Shown here: positions 46,713-58,213 of the stretch, in pieces
How positions within the stretch are numbered: the first letter of the stretch is position 1
Layout of the letters: each line of letters begins with the position of its first letter
DNA from: Lunularia cruciata
Taxonomy: Eukaryota; Streptophyta; Marchantiopsida; Lunulariales; Lunulariaceae
Direction of reading: 5' to 3'
Length of the DNA: 64,000 bases
Assembly (NCBI GenBank): GCA_948567375.1
Contig: OX419755.1
Location: forward strand, 63,058,944-63,122,943
Notes under the pieces: model-generated
Database searches by the model: none
Seen by the model: the letters and a program-made list of their open reading frames with translations, nothing else
What the model was told of the DNA's origin: nothing
Position numbers and translations under genes: made by a program

Positions 46713-47235
46713 ATTACCCTAAATTGCAGTCATTCTTTAGTCAATTTCAGCTTTGACTTTCTCTCTTCTGTGTGAAAATCCCGGTCATTGTCAAGACATG
46801 CTTCGTTTGCCTCCGCTATTTCTTGAAATGTACTTTCTTGCCACATACCAAGGTTGTTAAACGGTCTTTGTATCTCTTGCGCCTTCCGACCTAAAGATGG
46901 TGCTCTTTGGACTTTTTCCGTCGTACTCCTTTTCCGAGTACCTCCATCATCGGATCCAATGTTGTCTTCTTTGGATGTCCTCCGAAGTTACTTCCGTCCA
47001 TTCTTCGTCCGCAATTCGACTTTCAATGCTTACTTCTTCTCTTAAACATGAATAAACATAGAAAAACAAAAAAATGTGGGTACCACAGTCCCCTCTATCT
47101 TAGCTATGACTAACTTTAGCTAATCATGACTAATGTAAAACCATCCTTTATCTCTATATAAATAATATCTCTCAAGTACTTGTTATATCAAGCTAAATAT
47201 CAGAATATCACACACATGCACAAATGGGTGTTACA

Positions 47236-47992
47236 TACCTATAACCTGCCATCACAACACGCATTCTCAGAGTCTGTAGGTCATCATCACTTCTTGCCTC
47301 ACTAGAGAAAAACAAAGATTGTCTGACTAGTCATCACTCAAGCCTCACTATTGAGAGCACACCAGAGCACCAAAGCTCAAAATTCAGGGCACCTCACACA
47401 AACATGATGCACAAACAAGAAGCTGAGAATGGATGGGGTCCAATCACAAGAATGCTAAACAAAAACCCTCCATCTCATAAATCAACGCGAGATTGACTCT
47501 GCCACCATTTGGCATTTGACATAATTGGAATATCTACCTACTTCTTGTGCTACAAGGATCACCAAGGATTAGATCAAAGTTCTTCTTGACAAAATCTAAC
47601 GTAACTCCTTCACATAATTTGATGTGAAATCTGACGTAAATCTAACATAAATCCCTAAAAATGGCTGACCGCTAAATCCTCCACTAACTCTTCACTCAAG
47701 CTAAATTTGGAAAAAAATTTCCAATCTCTAATTTGCAAGGATCTTCTCCTAACTCCACCTTCAATTTTAGTTTCTAGGCTCAACTTGCAAGAGATTGGTC
47801 CTCAGCTCAAAATCACAGCTACCGCTTGAAAATTGCTTCTCCTTGGCTCCAAATTTTGCCAGTGCTTTTGCACACATACTCTCTTAGTGAAATTTGAACT
47901 ACTCAATTGAGACACCATGATCCATCGAGCTTGGAGATACCACCAACACTCACGGTTCTTGCAACCAATTTCCCCCTGACTCACTTCTCTAA
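47236..47992 (-). other. R4-like leader sequence
   Basis: Follows the R4 LTR end in sense. AC-rich on the plus strand, no coding frame; presumed internal leader of an R4 relative. Confidence 0.4.
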
Positions 47993-48440
47993 TGTAATCA
48001 GATCGTTGACAACTCAAATCAATCAAACTCAGATCAATACTTGATCTGATCTGCAACAACTTGCCAACAACAGGGCACTAATTACAGTCAAGCCACACCC
48101 ACTCTAGCTAAGAGACTCCAGATGACGCTTGCCGGCTTTCTATCCACTCTAGCCAAGAACTCAAAGGCTCAACATCAAAGAAGGGAGCTCTTTGGAGCTG
48201 CACTTCCAAGGTATACTCTTGATTTTGACCTAGGTCTCATCCCAACAGTCTTGCTAATGGTACACTTGATGGTGTTGACGGTGCAAGTGACTGTGGGCCC
48301 CACCATGAAATCAGTACCTTAAACACAAAATCTGACCACCGCCGGAAAGTAGTCTATGAGTAACTGCCAAAATGCCTCTAACTACTATCATTGGAACTCC
48401 AGTGTCCAAGCAATCTAGATGCAACACTACAAATGGCATG
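47993..48440 (-). repeat. R4 LTR fragment, minus strand
   Basis: Matches the reverse complement of 58320-58780 (e.g. GTAGTCTATGAGTAACT at 48344; CAAGCAATCTAGATG at 48407). The 5' start of the LTR is missing. Confidence 0.75.
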
Positions 48441-48804
48441 AAAGTGACATTTAGAGAAGGTCTATACACCATAGAGTGTTTTTCTAGACTCTAGTGCACA
48501 ACCCTTTATGTTGGGGAAGGTTGCAGTTGTCAATCTAGAGTTATTGAGGACCGATGTGGAGAGATGTCCTTTTTAGACCTAGACATCTCTAGGGGGTGGT
48601 TCTATATAGTACATCACATGTGGAGAACTTGTTGTTCGGATACAACCTTTTCATCTGACTGATAGCTTTGTGGTGAGAGCTCAGGTCTCATTGTAACAAT
48701 AATTGAGTCATATGATGTGTTAGTTGAGGGAGCAATGTTATACTCCATGGGTTTCAATATTGACTGTTGGGAGGAGACAATCTCTTATAGACCAGGTTGG
48801 TAGT
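48441..48804 (+). pseudogene. R4-a upstream region, part 1
   Basis: Decayed sequence continuous with 52587 once R5-C and one target copy are removed. Presumably the pre-RT part of R4-a; no domain recognised. Confidence 0.4.
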
Positions 48805-49218
48805 TGTGGTGCCCACATTTTTTGTTTTTTTCAGAATAAAGGAGAAGAAGTGTATAGAGAAGTCGGATTGCGCCTGTATGGCCAAAGAAGGCAAAGAAAA
48901 GAGTCTTTGGGTTGAAAGCCGAAGTAAAGTGACTTTGGCTCATAAGGCAAAGTACTCGGAAATTCCCTGTCAGCATATATTACGAAGTAAATTGTCTTTG
49001 GATCAAGGGGGAGCTCAACCCGAGGCAAAGACAGTCTAACAACCTTTCGTCGGGGCGAGAAATTCAAGAAGGGGCCGTTTCAAAATTGGCGGCTCATATG
49101 CGTGAAGGTTGATTGACAATGACAGGTGCATGCCAGAGGTGTGATTTCTTGGTAGAAACTCGAAGTGACGGAAGATGAAGAAGTGCAACTCTATAAAAAT
49201 TGAAACTTCAACGACGTA

Positions 49219-50586
49219 ATGTTGAGCAATTTTCCTTCACCGTTGAGGAGTCGTCTTGCAGGTGATCAGGGAAAGGGAAATAGAGTTAGGCTCGTGTTAG
49301 TGCACAAGGGAGAAGTCGTGAGAGTGAAATTGGGAGAAAGTAAGAAAGCAGAAGAGATGGGAGGAGGGAAGAAGAACTCCGAATTCATAGTGAGAAATCA
49401 TGCAATTTGGAGATTAGATGTAGTAGCGAGGATTGAAGTCTTGAGCCGACTTTGGATCACATTTCTGGCATGGAACTAGAACGTAAGTTTTCTAGGATTC
49501 ATGACAGAAATCATCGAGAGTAAGTGTCTCGATGGACCCGAGGAAGAAAGGAAGAGAGGAAATCCGGCTCGTTGGACAGAGTCGGATTGGAGATTGGTAC
49601 TCGAGAAGGAGGCAGGCTCGGAGTAGGGAGCCACATTCTTGGAGAAAGGAGAGATAGCCCAAGAAACTCAAGAGGTGAGAGATGCCTTCTCGTCAAAGAG
49701 AACAAAGAATGGGTACAAGGTAGAAAGTTACAAAGACCCTGTCAAGAGAGGAATTGTGAGTGCTTTGATGGCAATCCTGAAGCCGGAGAGAACAACATAT
49801 GTGATGAAACACCAAGCGGTGTTCTTTCACAAATTGTTTGCAGGAGAACCAATTAATTGGGCGAGGTGTTTTCACGGGAGAACAAGGCAGATGGTGTGGA
49901 ATCTACGGGATAAGTCGCCTCCACATTACATTGTGCCGTTTGCAGCGCATTTCTACCTCAGGCTCAATTTGCTAAACTCGGCGGAGCGGAATCGGATGGT
50001 GTCGCACTTCCATCCGGATGTGCGAAAGGAGGTCGATATCAAGGAGTAGCAATACATTTTGCAAATCCGAAGCACAAACGATTACTACGCGAAGATAGGG
50101 AAAAACGTGGAGGTTGTAGTAAGTACCCCAACGAAGAAGAGGACTCGGCAAGCAGAAGGTGAAGAAAACAAGAAACCTCGAAAGATGCAGCGAAGTAACC
50201 CGAGGCGAGGAATGGTGGTAATTGAGTCAAAAGATGAAGACTCAGAAGGCGAGGCCGAGCTCAAGACGGAGGACTTGGAGCATGAGGAGGAACCTGAGCT
50301 GACACTGCAGAGCAGAGATACGAGCAGTGATAGTGAGGACGGTGGAGAGATGACCTTGGCGCCAGTGGCTGAAGAATACGAAGAAGAAGTGCAAGCCGAG
50401 GTAGAAGCCGAAGACAATACAACGCTGGAAGATGAAGTACCGGTGCCAGAGGAGAAGACGATTGTAGTGCAGCGAGGAGTTTGCTCACAACGTAAGGCAA
50501 AGTGTGAGGCGGGACCAAGTCGAGTGAAGATAGAGGTAGAAGAAAGCTCGGGCAGCGAGGCATCAATCCCGATACAACGACTCTAG
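49219..50586 (+). pseudogene. R5 protein, N-terminal half and acidic linker (copy C)
   Basis: 49219-49479 encodes AIWRLDVVARIEVLSRLWIT, FLAWN. 49639-50049 encodes GYKVESYKDPVKRGIVSALM, QAVFFHKLFAGEPINWARCFH, SPPHYIVPFAAHFYLRLNLL. A single in-frame stop at 50047-50049 precedes a 175-codon part rich in Glu/Asp with a basic patch (TPTKKRTRQAEGEENKKPRK), possibly a nuclear-localisation signal. A WTESDWRLVLEKE block near 49575 is shared with copies E and F. Confidence 0.6.
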
Positions 50587-51790
50587 AGAAGAAGGCGAGT
50601 ATTGGGAGAACACAAGGAGAGAAGAGAGACCACTCCGTGGGAGGAAGAAGTTGCCAGTAATGGAGTGGAGTACCTACGAGAGGTAGTGTGCCCGCTATTG
50701 GTAAAGTTGGAGCCGAAGAAGAAGGAGATGCAATCAACTTGTCCTGAGGTAAAGACTGTGTGCAGGTGGTAGTAAGATTAGAAGAAGAGAACTTGGAGTT
50801 GAAGAGGAGTGTAACCCGAGGTGAGGAGGAGAGAGAAGTACTGCAAGCGGAGGCAGTAGAGATAAGTCAGGTAATCGAAGAGCTGAAGAGAGAAGTGATC
50901 TATCGAGAGGATCTTGCGAGGAAGAGTGATACCGCAAGAGAAAGGCAAGTAGCTGAATACAAAATCTTGAAGCAGCAGTTTGCTAATTCAAGAGTAGAGC
51001 TTATCCATGCTATGGCGCGGATAGCATTGAAGAATCAAGAGCTCGATAGAGTGATGGAGAGTATGAGGAGAAGAAGCAACTCTGGCAACGAGAGTTGGCT
51101 GTGAGATATAGAGAAGAAGAGAGATTACAAGAGTTACTTTGTAATCAGGAAGAGAAGGTTGAACAGAAGGAGAAAGAGAAAGAAGCGGTGAAAGCTGAGT
51201 TCAAGGAAGAGTTGGCAATGTACAGAGAGGAATGGCTTGCGGATTGAGAATGAGAAAGGAAGACAAGATTGGAGCCATTGAAGGAAATAATCCTTAGAGT
51301 GAATGCGATGTTAAGTACAGAGGCCAGCGTTTGAATTGAAGAAGCGTGTCTACACGAGTTGAAGTTGTTGGTGCAGGAGACAAGGCGAAGACAAGCAAAG
51401 GACACGGAGATGAATGCCTTGTTAATAAAATTAAGAACTTGTGTAGATAGGAAGGTTTTGGAAGTAGAGGATAATATTTCCATTAGATTAGACTTAGTGA
51501 AAGTAGAGCTAGAAAAACTTTTGAAAGATGTTAAAGCAAAACCCGAAGTAGATAACATAGGAGTCCAAATGTCTTTGGAGTTGCCCTCAGAGACATTAGA
51601 GAAGAGTGGGTCAGGAGATAAGGAGTTAGATAGATTACCCACTAGTGAAATTTCAGATCAGGAAAGAGAATTGCTGGAATTGGTAGAAGAAGTAGAAGAT
51701 CTGAAACCCGAGGAAAAGATAGTAGGAAGTAAGATTACTTCAGGTTGGGGTTTGAAAGCCGAGGAAGAAGTAGACATTGGATTGGAGTAG
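50587..51790 (+). pseudogene. R5 protein, coiled-coil half (copy C)
   Basis: 50760-51104 (VVRLEEENLELKRSVTRGEE...) and 51359-51790 (ELKLLVQETRRRQAKDTEMN-type helices; VDRKVLEVEDNISIRLDLVK; acidic tail ending EEEVDIGLE) are two frames of one heptad-rich region. Collinear with 45375-44179. Confidence 0.62.
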
Positions 51791-51906
51791 TAACAGATTT
51801 GAGATTTGAAGGGGCAGATATGAAGAGGTGCATTGTTATTTTGGATCTGCAGGTTAGAACAGTTGTGGTAGAATGGTATAGTTGTTAGAACTGTTGATTG
51901 CTTCAC

Positions 51907-51914
51907 TATTTAAG
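51907..51914 (+). promoter_or_regulatory. TATA box of R5-C
   Basis: TATTTAAG after the coding region, 667 bp before the terminus. Confidence 0.65.
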
Positions 51915-52586
51915 AGTGGCATTTGCAGGAAATTATTGTTTAGTGCTCATAATTTCTAAGAATAGATAAAGCAAAGTGTTGTGAAGCAGTGCTCGTTGTT
52001 TGAGCTTGATTCTGAGTATCAACTTTGTGATTGTATTTGTGAGTGTGTGGAGAAATTCGAAGTGCAAGTCAGAGTGTTTGTTGGATGTTGGATTCCATAG
52101 CCTTGATCTTCATTCTATGTGTTTGATCCTGAGTGAAGTGCAATCGAAGCAATGCCTTGACAGATCTGAGAGGAATTGTAGTGTTGGTAGTATTCTGCAT
52201 TTGTGAGTACAGCGAAGTTGATGTGAAGCAATTTCGATTAAGGAAGATGTGCCTTCAGTAGAGGGGTGGAACACAATTCTGAGGCAAAGTCGTTTTGCAG
52301 TGAAGTGCCATTTTTGAGAGAGCCAGAATCATCACAATCAAGGTTGTTTGGAAAGATTTGATGGAGTTGTGATTATGGAGTGTTAATTTGTAACAAGACT
52401 GGGAGTCAGTGCTTGTTACTCTCTTCTGGGTGTGGTTTCTACCTGAGAGACTAAAGACGCAACCAAGAAGAACTGAAATTGTTACTTTGCTTCGTATTTG
52501 GACATTTCTAACTCGTATCTCTGCGGGAATAAACTTTACTTACCCAATTACCGCAAAAGTCATATTTGCCGGGTTGTCACAGCAGT

Positions 52587-54246
52587 CAAGTGAGGAATGG
52601 GTATGTTGCTTACCACTAAAGCTTCAGTAGTGGTAGTCTTGGCTCACTTCAATCCGAGACCATGGTGACCTCAATTTTAGCTTTTAGTTATTTTGTTACT
52701 TGGCTTGGTGACTTATTGGAGTGGAATGCCTATGTAGAAGATACTCTAGTACCAAAGGAGATCACTTGGATTTGGAGTATGAGTGGGATCGTTCCATCTA
52801 CCTTGGATGTTCCATTGTGGAGTTCAAAGAAGGCATTGTAGCAACATGAAAATCAATTGATGTAACAAGCTTGAAGTAGAGCCTTTGTACCACCAAGAGA
52901 CTAGTGTGAGGATGAGCCTCTAGAGTCAATCACCTTGACACCTCTGGAGACCACACTCATTGCTTGGCAATATCCAACAGAAGGCATATGTCTATTGGTG
53001 TTGTTTGGTGGGATTAGCATTGGACTAGTTGTGGTACTATAGGTAGGTTTACGAGTACAAAGGTACTTGTATGTAGAGAGCAATGAGACTTCTAGGTGAG
53101 TCTCTCTACATCATGTGGTACACTTGGCCTATTGGTATCTTGAGTTATTACCAATGTCAATAGTCAAGGATTACCAAGGGATCCTACCAACAAACATTTC
53201 CTTACGGGAGAGATATGGTCCATTTGGTGATTTTTGGATGATCATGTCAAGGACATACACATGCTGGTCGAGGTTTGGGTCTTTAGGATCCCCATTCTAG
53301 TGTGTTTTGGAAGATGTTATGTATACTATAACATCTCTAGGTTCAGTAGTCTGTTTCTCTAGCCTACGTTTTGGAGAATGTCCCTTTGATGGGTGACTCT
53401 TGCACTCAAGTAGTGGTGACTACACATCAAGTCCATTCTTGGATGGGACCTACCATGTTGTTAGGTGCAGATAGAGTAGGATCATGGGCTCATAGGCTCA
53501 TAGTCTTTGTCTTTAATGGACAAACCTCTTACCCAAAGAGGTTTTATAGTGTGCTTATGATGGGATTAAGCAACTTGACCACCTTATTGTTGATGAGATT
53601 TTGGATGTTGGGCGCCAGTCTCAGATAGTGGTCGTGGCTAATAGGTCATCTATGGCAATGGTGAACCTAGTTGGACAGCCCCAAGCTGCTCTTTCCACAC
53701 TTATGAGTTTCCCAAGCTCTCATGCTTTTCAAGAGGGTGGACCGGACTTGTTTAGGACTCACAATTATAACAATTGGTGGAGCCCAATGCCGATGAGAGA
53801 GAGCGGGTTATGGAGTTTTGCACCAGTATTACCGCTGTTCTAGTAGTGTTAGAGGCATCTAAGTGTTAGGTGTTAGGTCAAGCTATGGACCTAAACTATT
53901 TGACTTGGATTGTGAGCCTTGGCTTGGCAAAGAAGCCTAGGATGCGCTTGATAGGCATCACTTCTCAAACACTTGTGAGCTCTATGCCTATCGAGACAAT
54001 TTAGGCACATGCTTGGGGTGATGGAAAAAGTGGATAGGGTATTCTTGGGACACAGCTAGTGGCTATTAGGGAGAGTGGTCTACTTGGAGTCCATTTAGGT
54101 GAGCTTGGTCTACTTGGGATGTAGCTAGAGAACACATGGAGCTTGCAACTAGAGTGGAGAGAGTTTTTCACATAGAGGTTGGGACCCCTAATGGTTAGGA
54201 GCATGACGATATTGCTCCCAAGAGCACATTATAGAAGCCAATCAAT
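52587..54246 (+). pseudogene. R4-a upstream region, part 2
   Basis: 1.6 kb of decayed plus-strand sequence leading into R4-a RT. Short frames only (e.g. 53371-53628). It occupies the gag/protease position, but I recognise no knuckle or protease box. Confidence 0.4.
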
Positions 54247-55136
54247 ATGTCTTCCACTCCTACATCAATTATAGAGGATACTTGGGAACCACATCTGGGA
54301 TCCAAGCTTATAGGAGAGAAAAGATGGACAGTTTGGAGGTTCTTGCGGAGCTACACAAGTTGTTTTACCTTTAGTATGAAGGATTTGGATGATCTAAAAA
54401 GAGTAGATATTCAAATTGAGCTGACTAAAAATACACTAGCTTTTGACATCCCTATTGATATGGTGACATGGAGGGAGCATTGATTTAGAGCTAAAATAGA
54501 CACCTTTTTGAGGCTAGTTTGGTGGAGATTTCACATGCAAAGTATGCATAAGCTATAGTGATGCCAATCAAGAAGGATATGCATGAAAACTACACAAATA
54601 GACAGATATGTAGAGATTACCATCCTATCAACAATAGACTAGGGTTGATTGATATACTATACCTACACCAAAGGAGATATTTGATGAAATTGGGCATGCA
54701 AAGTTCTTTAGTACTTTGGATCTTTGAGCAAGATATCATCAATTGCCAATCAAGGAGGAAGATAAGTCCAGATAACATTTTGGGTATTGATCCTCATGGT
54801 AAAGATGTGTTACATCAATGGAGGTTCTTTGGGTTAAAGAATGCTCTTGTTGAGTTCTAAAGGGTCATGGACACAATCCTAGCTAGATTGGATTTTGCTT
54901 GGTGCTATATTGTGACATTTTGGTCTATAACATTACTATGGAGGAGCATGAGAGACATTTGTTGGAGGTGTTTAAGAGGTTGAGATCTCATGGGGATCAA
55001 ATTACATCTTGGGAAGTATAGGTTCTTTCATGAGCAGGTTGAGTATTTGGGTCACATTATCTACCCTAGAAGACTTGGTGTTCAACAAACCAAGGTGGAG
55101 GCTATTGCACATATTCCTCAGCCTATGGATGTGAGC
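54247..55136 (+). pseudogene. R4-a reverse transcriptase
   Basis: FTFSMKDLDDLKRVDIQIEL, MPIKKDMHENYTNRQICRDY, GIDPHGKDVLHQWRFFGLKN, then after shifts GIKLHLGKYRFFHEQVEYLG and VQQTKVEAIAHIPQP. The catalytic aspartate pair is lost in the broken segment near 54900. A distinct Ty3 RT type, different from R1-R3. Confidence 0.8.
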
Positions 55137-55779
55137 TGTAACACCCGTTTGTGCATGTGTTATTGTGATATTTAGCTTGGCATTACAAGTACATGAGAGA
55201 TATTATTTGTATAGATAAAGGATGGTCCTACATTAGTCAAGATTAGCTAAAGTTAGTCATAGCTAAGATAGAGAGGACCTTACTTTAGAGGAAGTAGAAA
55301 AGATGAGCACCATTATTTTGGATTCTAGTGTATTGATTTGGTATTATTCTTAGGTTTTTGCCTTTGAGGAAAGAGTTAAGAAGTCTTGGACCCGCAAGCC
55401 TTTTTGTTTTGGATTCTTCTGTAGTCCATGGATAGCCCATTTGTAGGAATCCTTGACTTAGTGGTTTGGTCAAGATAAGACCACATGCTTGATTTTATTT
55501 GACTTTTAGTCTAATAACTTGAGTTACTCCAGTAATTAGTAACTTTGGTATGTAATTATTTCATAAATATATAAACAAGGGATGAGGAGGTACTCATCAT
55601 CCTTTCATTTGCAACTATCTCTCTCTCATTGAGTTCTCTAGTGAGCAATGTCTTGAGTCTTGGAGTGTTAGCCTTGGAGGAGTATGGTGGAGTTGGGGTT
55701 CTTTGCCTTCTTAGTCCATGGTGCGCTACCATAATAGCCATTAGAGGTTCATCCTGAGTGAGAAACATGCCAACTCACA
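55137..55779 (+). mobile_element. Solo R1 LTR inserted in R4-a pol
   Basis: 643 bp, TGTAACACCCGTTTGTG...CCAACTCACA, flanked by GAGC (55133-55136 and 55780-55783). TATA box TATATAAA at 55568-55575. The RT frame before it and the frame after it are in register across the excised LTR. Confidence 0.93.
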
Positions 55780-55783
55780 GAGC

Positions 55784-56370
55784 AAAATGTGAGCATTACT
55801 TGGGTTGGCAAACTTCTATTGTTGTTATGTTAGAGGATTTAGTGCCATTGCCAAGGCCTTGACAAAGTTGACCAAGCTTACACAAGAGTGGTGTTGGGGA
55901 GATGAGTAGGAGAGAGCTTTTGTAGAGCTCAAGGAGAGGTTGACATCTACTCCTATTTTGAGGAGACCAATCAGAGGATGACCATTTTAGGTTCACACTA
56001 ATTGGAGTATGTTGGGGCTTGGAGCAATGCTCACCCAACAAGATGATAAGGGGGAGGAGTTTATGGTGGCCTATGCTAAATGCTCCAACAATTCAGCAAA
56101 GGTAAAATATAGTTCATATGAGAGAGAATGCTTGGCAAAAATCTTGGCAAAAGCACATTTCTGATATTATCTATTTGGTAACCCCTTTACTCTCCTCATT
56201 GATCATTAGATATTGAAGTGGTTGATAGAGTCTGACAAGCTTTCAAGGAAACTTGCACCATGGGCTCTAATTTTACAAGAGTATGATTTCAAAATTATTC
56301 ATAGACCTAGGGTGGTGAACTATGATGCAAATGGGTTGAGTAGAAACCCATGTCCCAATTAGCAGATCAA
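55784..56370 (+). pseudogene. R4-a RT end and RNase H
   Basis: Immediately after the solo LTR: ALLGLANFYCCYVRGFSAIA, ALTKLTKLTQEW, FVELKERLTSTPILRRPI, then RNase H blocks YSSYERECLAKILAKAHF, YYLFGNPFTLLIDH, ESDKLSRKLAPWALILQEYD, GLSRNPCPN. Scattered stops, mostly TAG/TGA consistent with C-to-T decay. Confidence 0.85.
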
Positions 56371-56759
56371 ATTAGAGCACATTGGCATGGTAGAGTTCTA
56401 TTTTTGTTCCTTTTGTTGGTTTAATTTTTCTTGCTATTACTATGGCTTTGTTGTTTATATGTGAGATAGATGAGGAGATGGTGCCAGGTTGGCATGCATC
56501 TACCTTTCTCTATATATTTTTTGAGGCTTTGGTGGTGTCTGTCTTAGTGCATAAAAGAGGAGCTATTGAGGTCATAGATCCAAAGAGTGGAGATAGTGGT
56601 ATAGTTTAGTGAGACATTCATGATGATATCTAAGTGATGGACTATCTTCACATTGGTGTTGTGAGTGGCACAATTGGGGCCAAGGAGACAAACTATGTTC
56701 TTTAGCAAGTTAGACGGTTCAGATTGGAGGATAGATACATTCTTTGTGTATGAGAGGAT

Positions 56760-57660
56760 GGTAGAGTGTAAGTAGTACCACTTCCATTTTGGAAACCACA
56801 ATTGGTCTGTCATGCTCATGAGGAGCTAGGACATTTTGGAGTAAAGCATACACACAACTTACTTTAGAGTCATTATTAGTAGTGCAATATGCAAACCAAT
56901 GTATAGTAGTTTTTTGCCAAATGTGTGGTTTTTCATAGAGTTAGAGCATCATTCAATGCTCCTATGCCATAGTTATACCCATTACCTATCATGGAATTGG
57001 GTTACCATTGGAGTTTGGACTTGGTTGGACCTTTGTAGTTGACTATGAGACATCATTGGTATAGTTTGGTGATAATGGAGCACTTCTCCAAGTGGATTGA
57101 GTTGGTGGCACTTCTTGACAAGTCCAATGAAGGGACGGCTTACTTGTTCTTGGATTGGGTTCTTAGTAATTTTGGAGCACCAATTGATGTTTTTACTAAT
57201 TAGGGTATAGAGTTCTTGGAGAAGTTTCAATTCTTGTGTGAAAAGGCTTTGATTGATCATCATACTACCTCCTAAGATCACCTTGAGGTAGATATTTTAG
57301 CAAAGAGAGTGGTTTAGATGGTGAAGAAAGGATTGCAAAAGTATGGTTTGTAGAGAGGCCACTTGGGAGATTGGGATCTCCAGTTACTTTGGTTGGCTAT
57401 GGGCTATCGGTTCAGCTGACAAGCCTCCTTACCATCCTTCTCTGCTTACTTTCTACTCTATAGATGAGATCCAAATTTACCTATAGCCATTTGTTGAGAT
57501 GCTACTATAGTGTTGGACTTGGATGATCCAAATGTATGGATGAACATGTGTTCTCAACAGGCAGAGATCTTTCAAAGAGTGATGCCAATAGCCTTTGAGA
57601 AGTTAGCAATTGCTTAGCATAGGGATACCTTACACTATGCTACCATTAAGGGAGGGGTTA
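56760..57660 (+). pseudogene. R4-a integrase
   Basis: Zinc-module remnant EELGHFGVKHTHNLL. Core YHWSLDLVGPL (first Asp), IEHFSKWIELV-like block, FTN-G-IEFLEKF (second Asp to Asn) and a Glu-to-Lys change in the last block. A basic region and GPY-like stretch follow to about 57660. Confidence 0.78.
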
Positions 57661-58050
57661 TAGACCCTTGATCTATCAATTTCATCCAATGGCTATGTAT
57701 ATCTACAATAGATAACATCGTCGACCCTTGATATTTCTATACGCTACATTATCTTGAAAGTGCGTGAGGTTTTGCCATCTAGATTGCTTGGTGTTGGAAG
57801 GAGGTGATGGTGTTGTTTAGAAGGATCATGTGCAATTGTACGCCATGCCACTTCCCAAATGTTGATAGGACCCCAGCTTGGCACTTGTACAAGCAAGCTT
57901 GCAGTGTATGCTATGCTACTCTTTTGGTGGAGCTACTATTATTTAGTGTGTGATAACTATTTGAGAGGATGGCTTATGGTGTGTTTGACTCTTCGTCTCA
58001 TGATGATTCTCAAGGACAGTGGTTGTATCCTAGATGTACTTGACCTATAG
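57661..58050 (+). pseudogene. R4-a C-terminal PHD finger
   Basis: After integrase, three overlapping frames together show a C4HC3 zinc finger: CMLC (57919-57930), LVCDNYLRGWLMVCL (57945-57989), and GQWLYPRC (58015-58038). Three ligands are substituted (C to Y twice, H to L), each by one base change, and two small frameshifts are needed. The spacing and the GW and W positions fit a PHD finger, a histone H3 tail reader, rather than a chromodomain. Confidence 0.55.
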
Positions 58051-58200
58051 CTAGTTCATTCTTTATATGGTAAAGATTGCAAATAAGCAACTAATGATGG
58101 TGCTTAATAGCACTTGGACTCTTGATCTTTTGCTCACTATATGGTATACCACATACTTGGAGTAGATGGCTATCTAGAGTTAGATGGACCTAATTGCCAA

Positions 58201-58213
58201 CTAGGGGGGCAAT
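58201..58213 (+). other. R4-a polypurine tract
   Basis: CTAGGGGGGCAAT immediately before the LTR. Confidence 0.75.

Larger units (their letters stand above)
43384..47087 (-). mobile_element. R5-B: 3.7-kb ORF-bearing LTR, target duplication GTCCC
   Basis: Sense ends TGTGGTACCCACA and GTTGTCACA, flanked by perfect GTCCC (43379-43383 and 47088-47092). In sense order: about 350 bp, a long coding region (46712-44179), TATA box (44053-44060), an AATAAA at 43437-43432 and the terminus. There is no internal repeat of the ends and no pol. The best reading is a solo LTR with a gene in its U3. Confidence 0.85.
40757..47235 (-). mobile_element. R1-c: truncated R1 element, LTR split by R5-B
   Basis: Minus strand: RT fragment, spacer, protease, then an internal deletion joining the protease-upstream linker to the leader (about 42380), primer site and 5' LTR 42835-47235. 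Integrase, RNase H and 3' LTR are absent; the left end abuts the satellite. Confidence 0.8.
42835..47235 (-). repeat. R1-c 5' LTR, split by R5-B
   Basis: LTR halves 42835-43383 and 47093-47235 (about 690 bp together). Confidence 0.85.
48805..52581 (+). mobile_element. R5-C: 3.8-kb ORF-bearing LTR, target duplication G(T/C)AGT
   Basis: TGTGGTGCCCACA...GGTTGTCACA flanked by GTAGT (48800-48804) and GCAGT (52582-52586), one mismatch. Coding region 49219-51790, TATA box 51907-51914, AATAAA 52528-52533. It is collinear with R5-B and is the best preserved copy. Confidence 0.85.

Noticed and set aside
43384-47087. R5 as a DNA transposon with terminal inverted repeats
   Set aside because: Only about four terminal bases are inverted (TGTG/CACA), the duplications are 5 bp, and no transposase is seen; the TATA and AATAAA order fits an LTR better.
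50085-50937. Long minus-strand Ser/Leu-rich frames opposite R5-C
   Set aside because: Antisense shadows of the Glu/Lys-rich R5 coding region, as are the plus-strand frames at 44552-45526 opposite R5-B.
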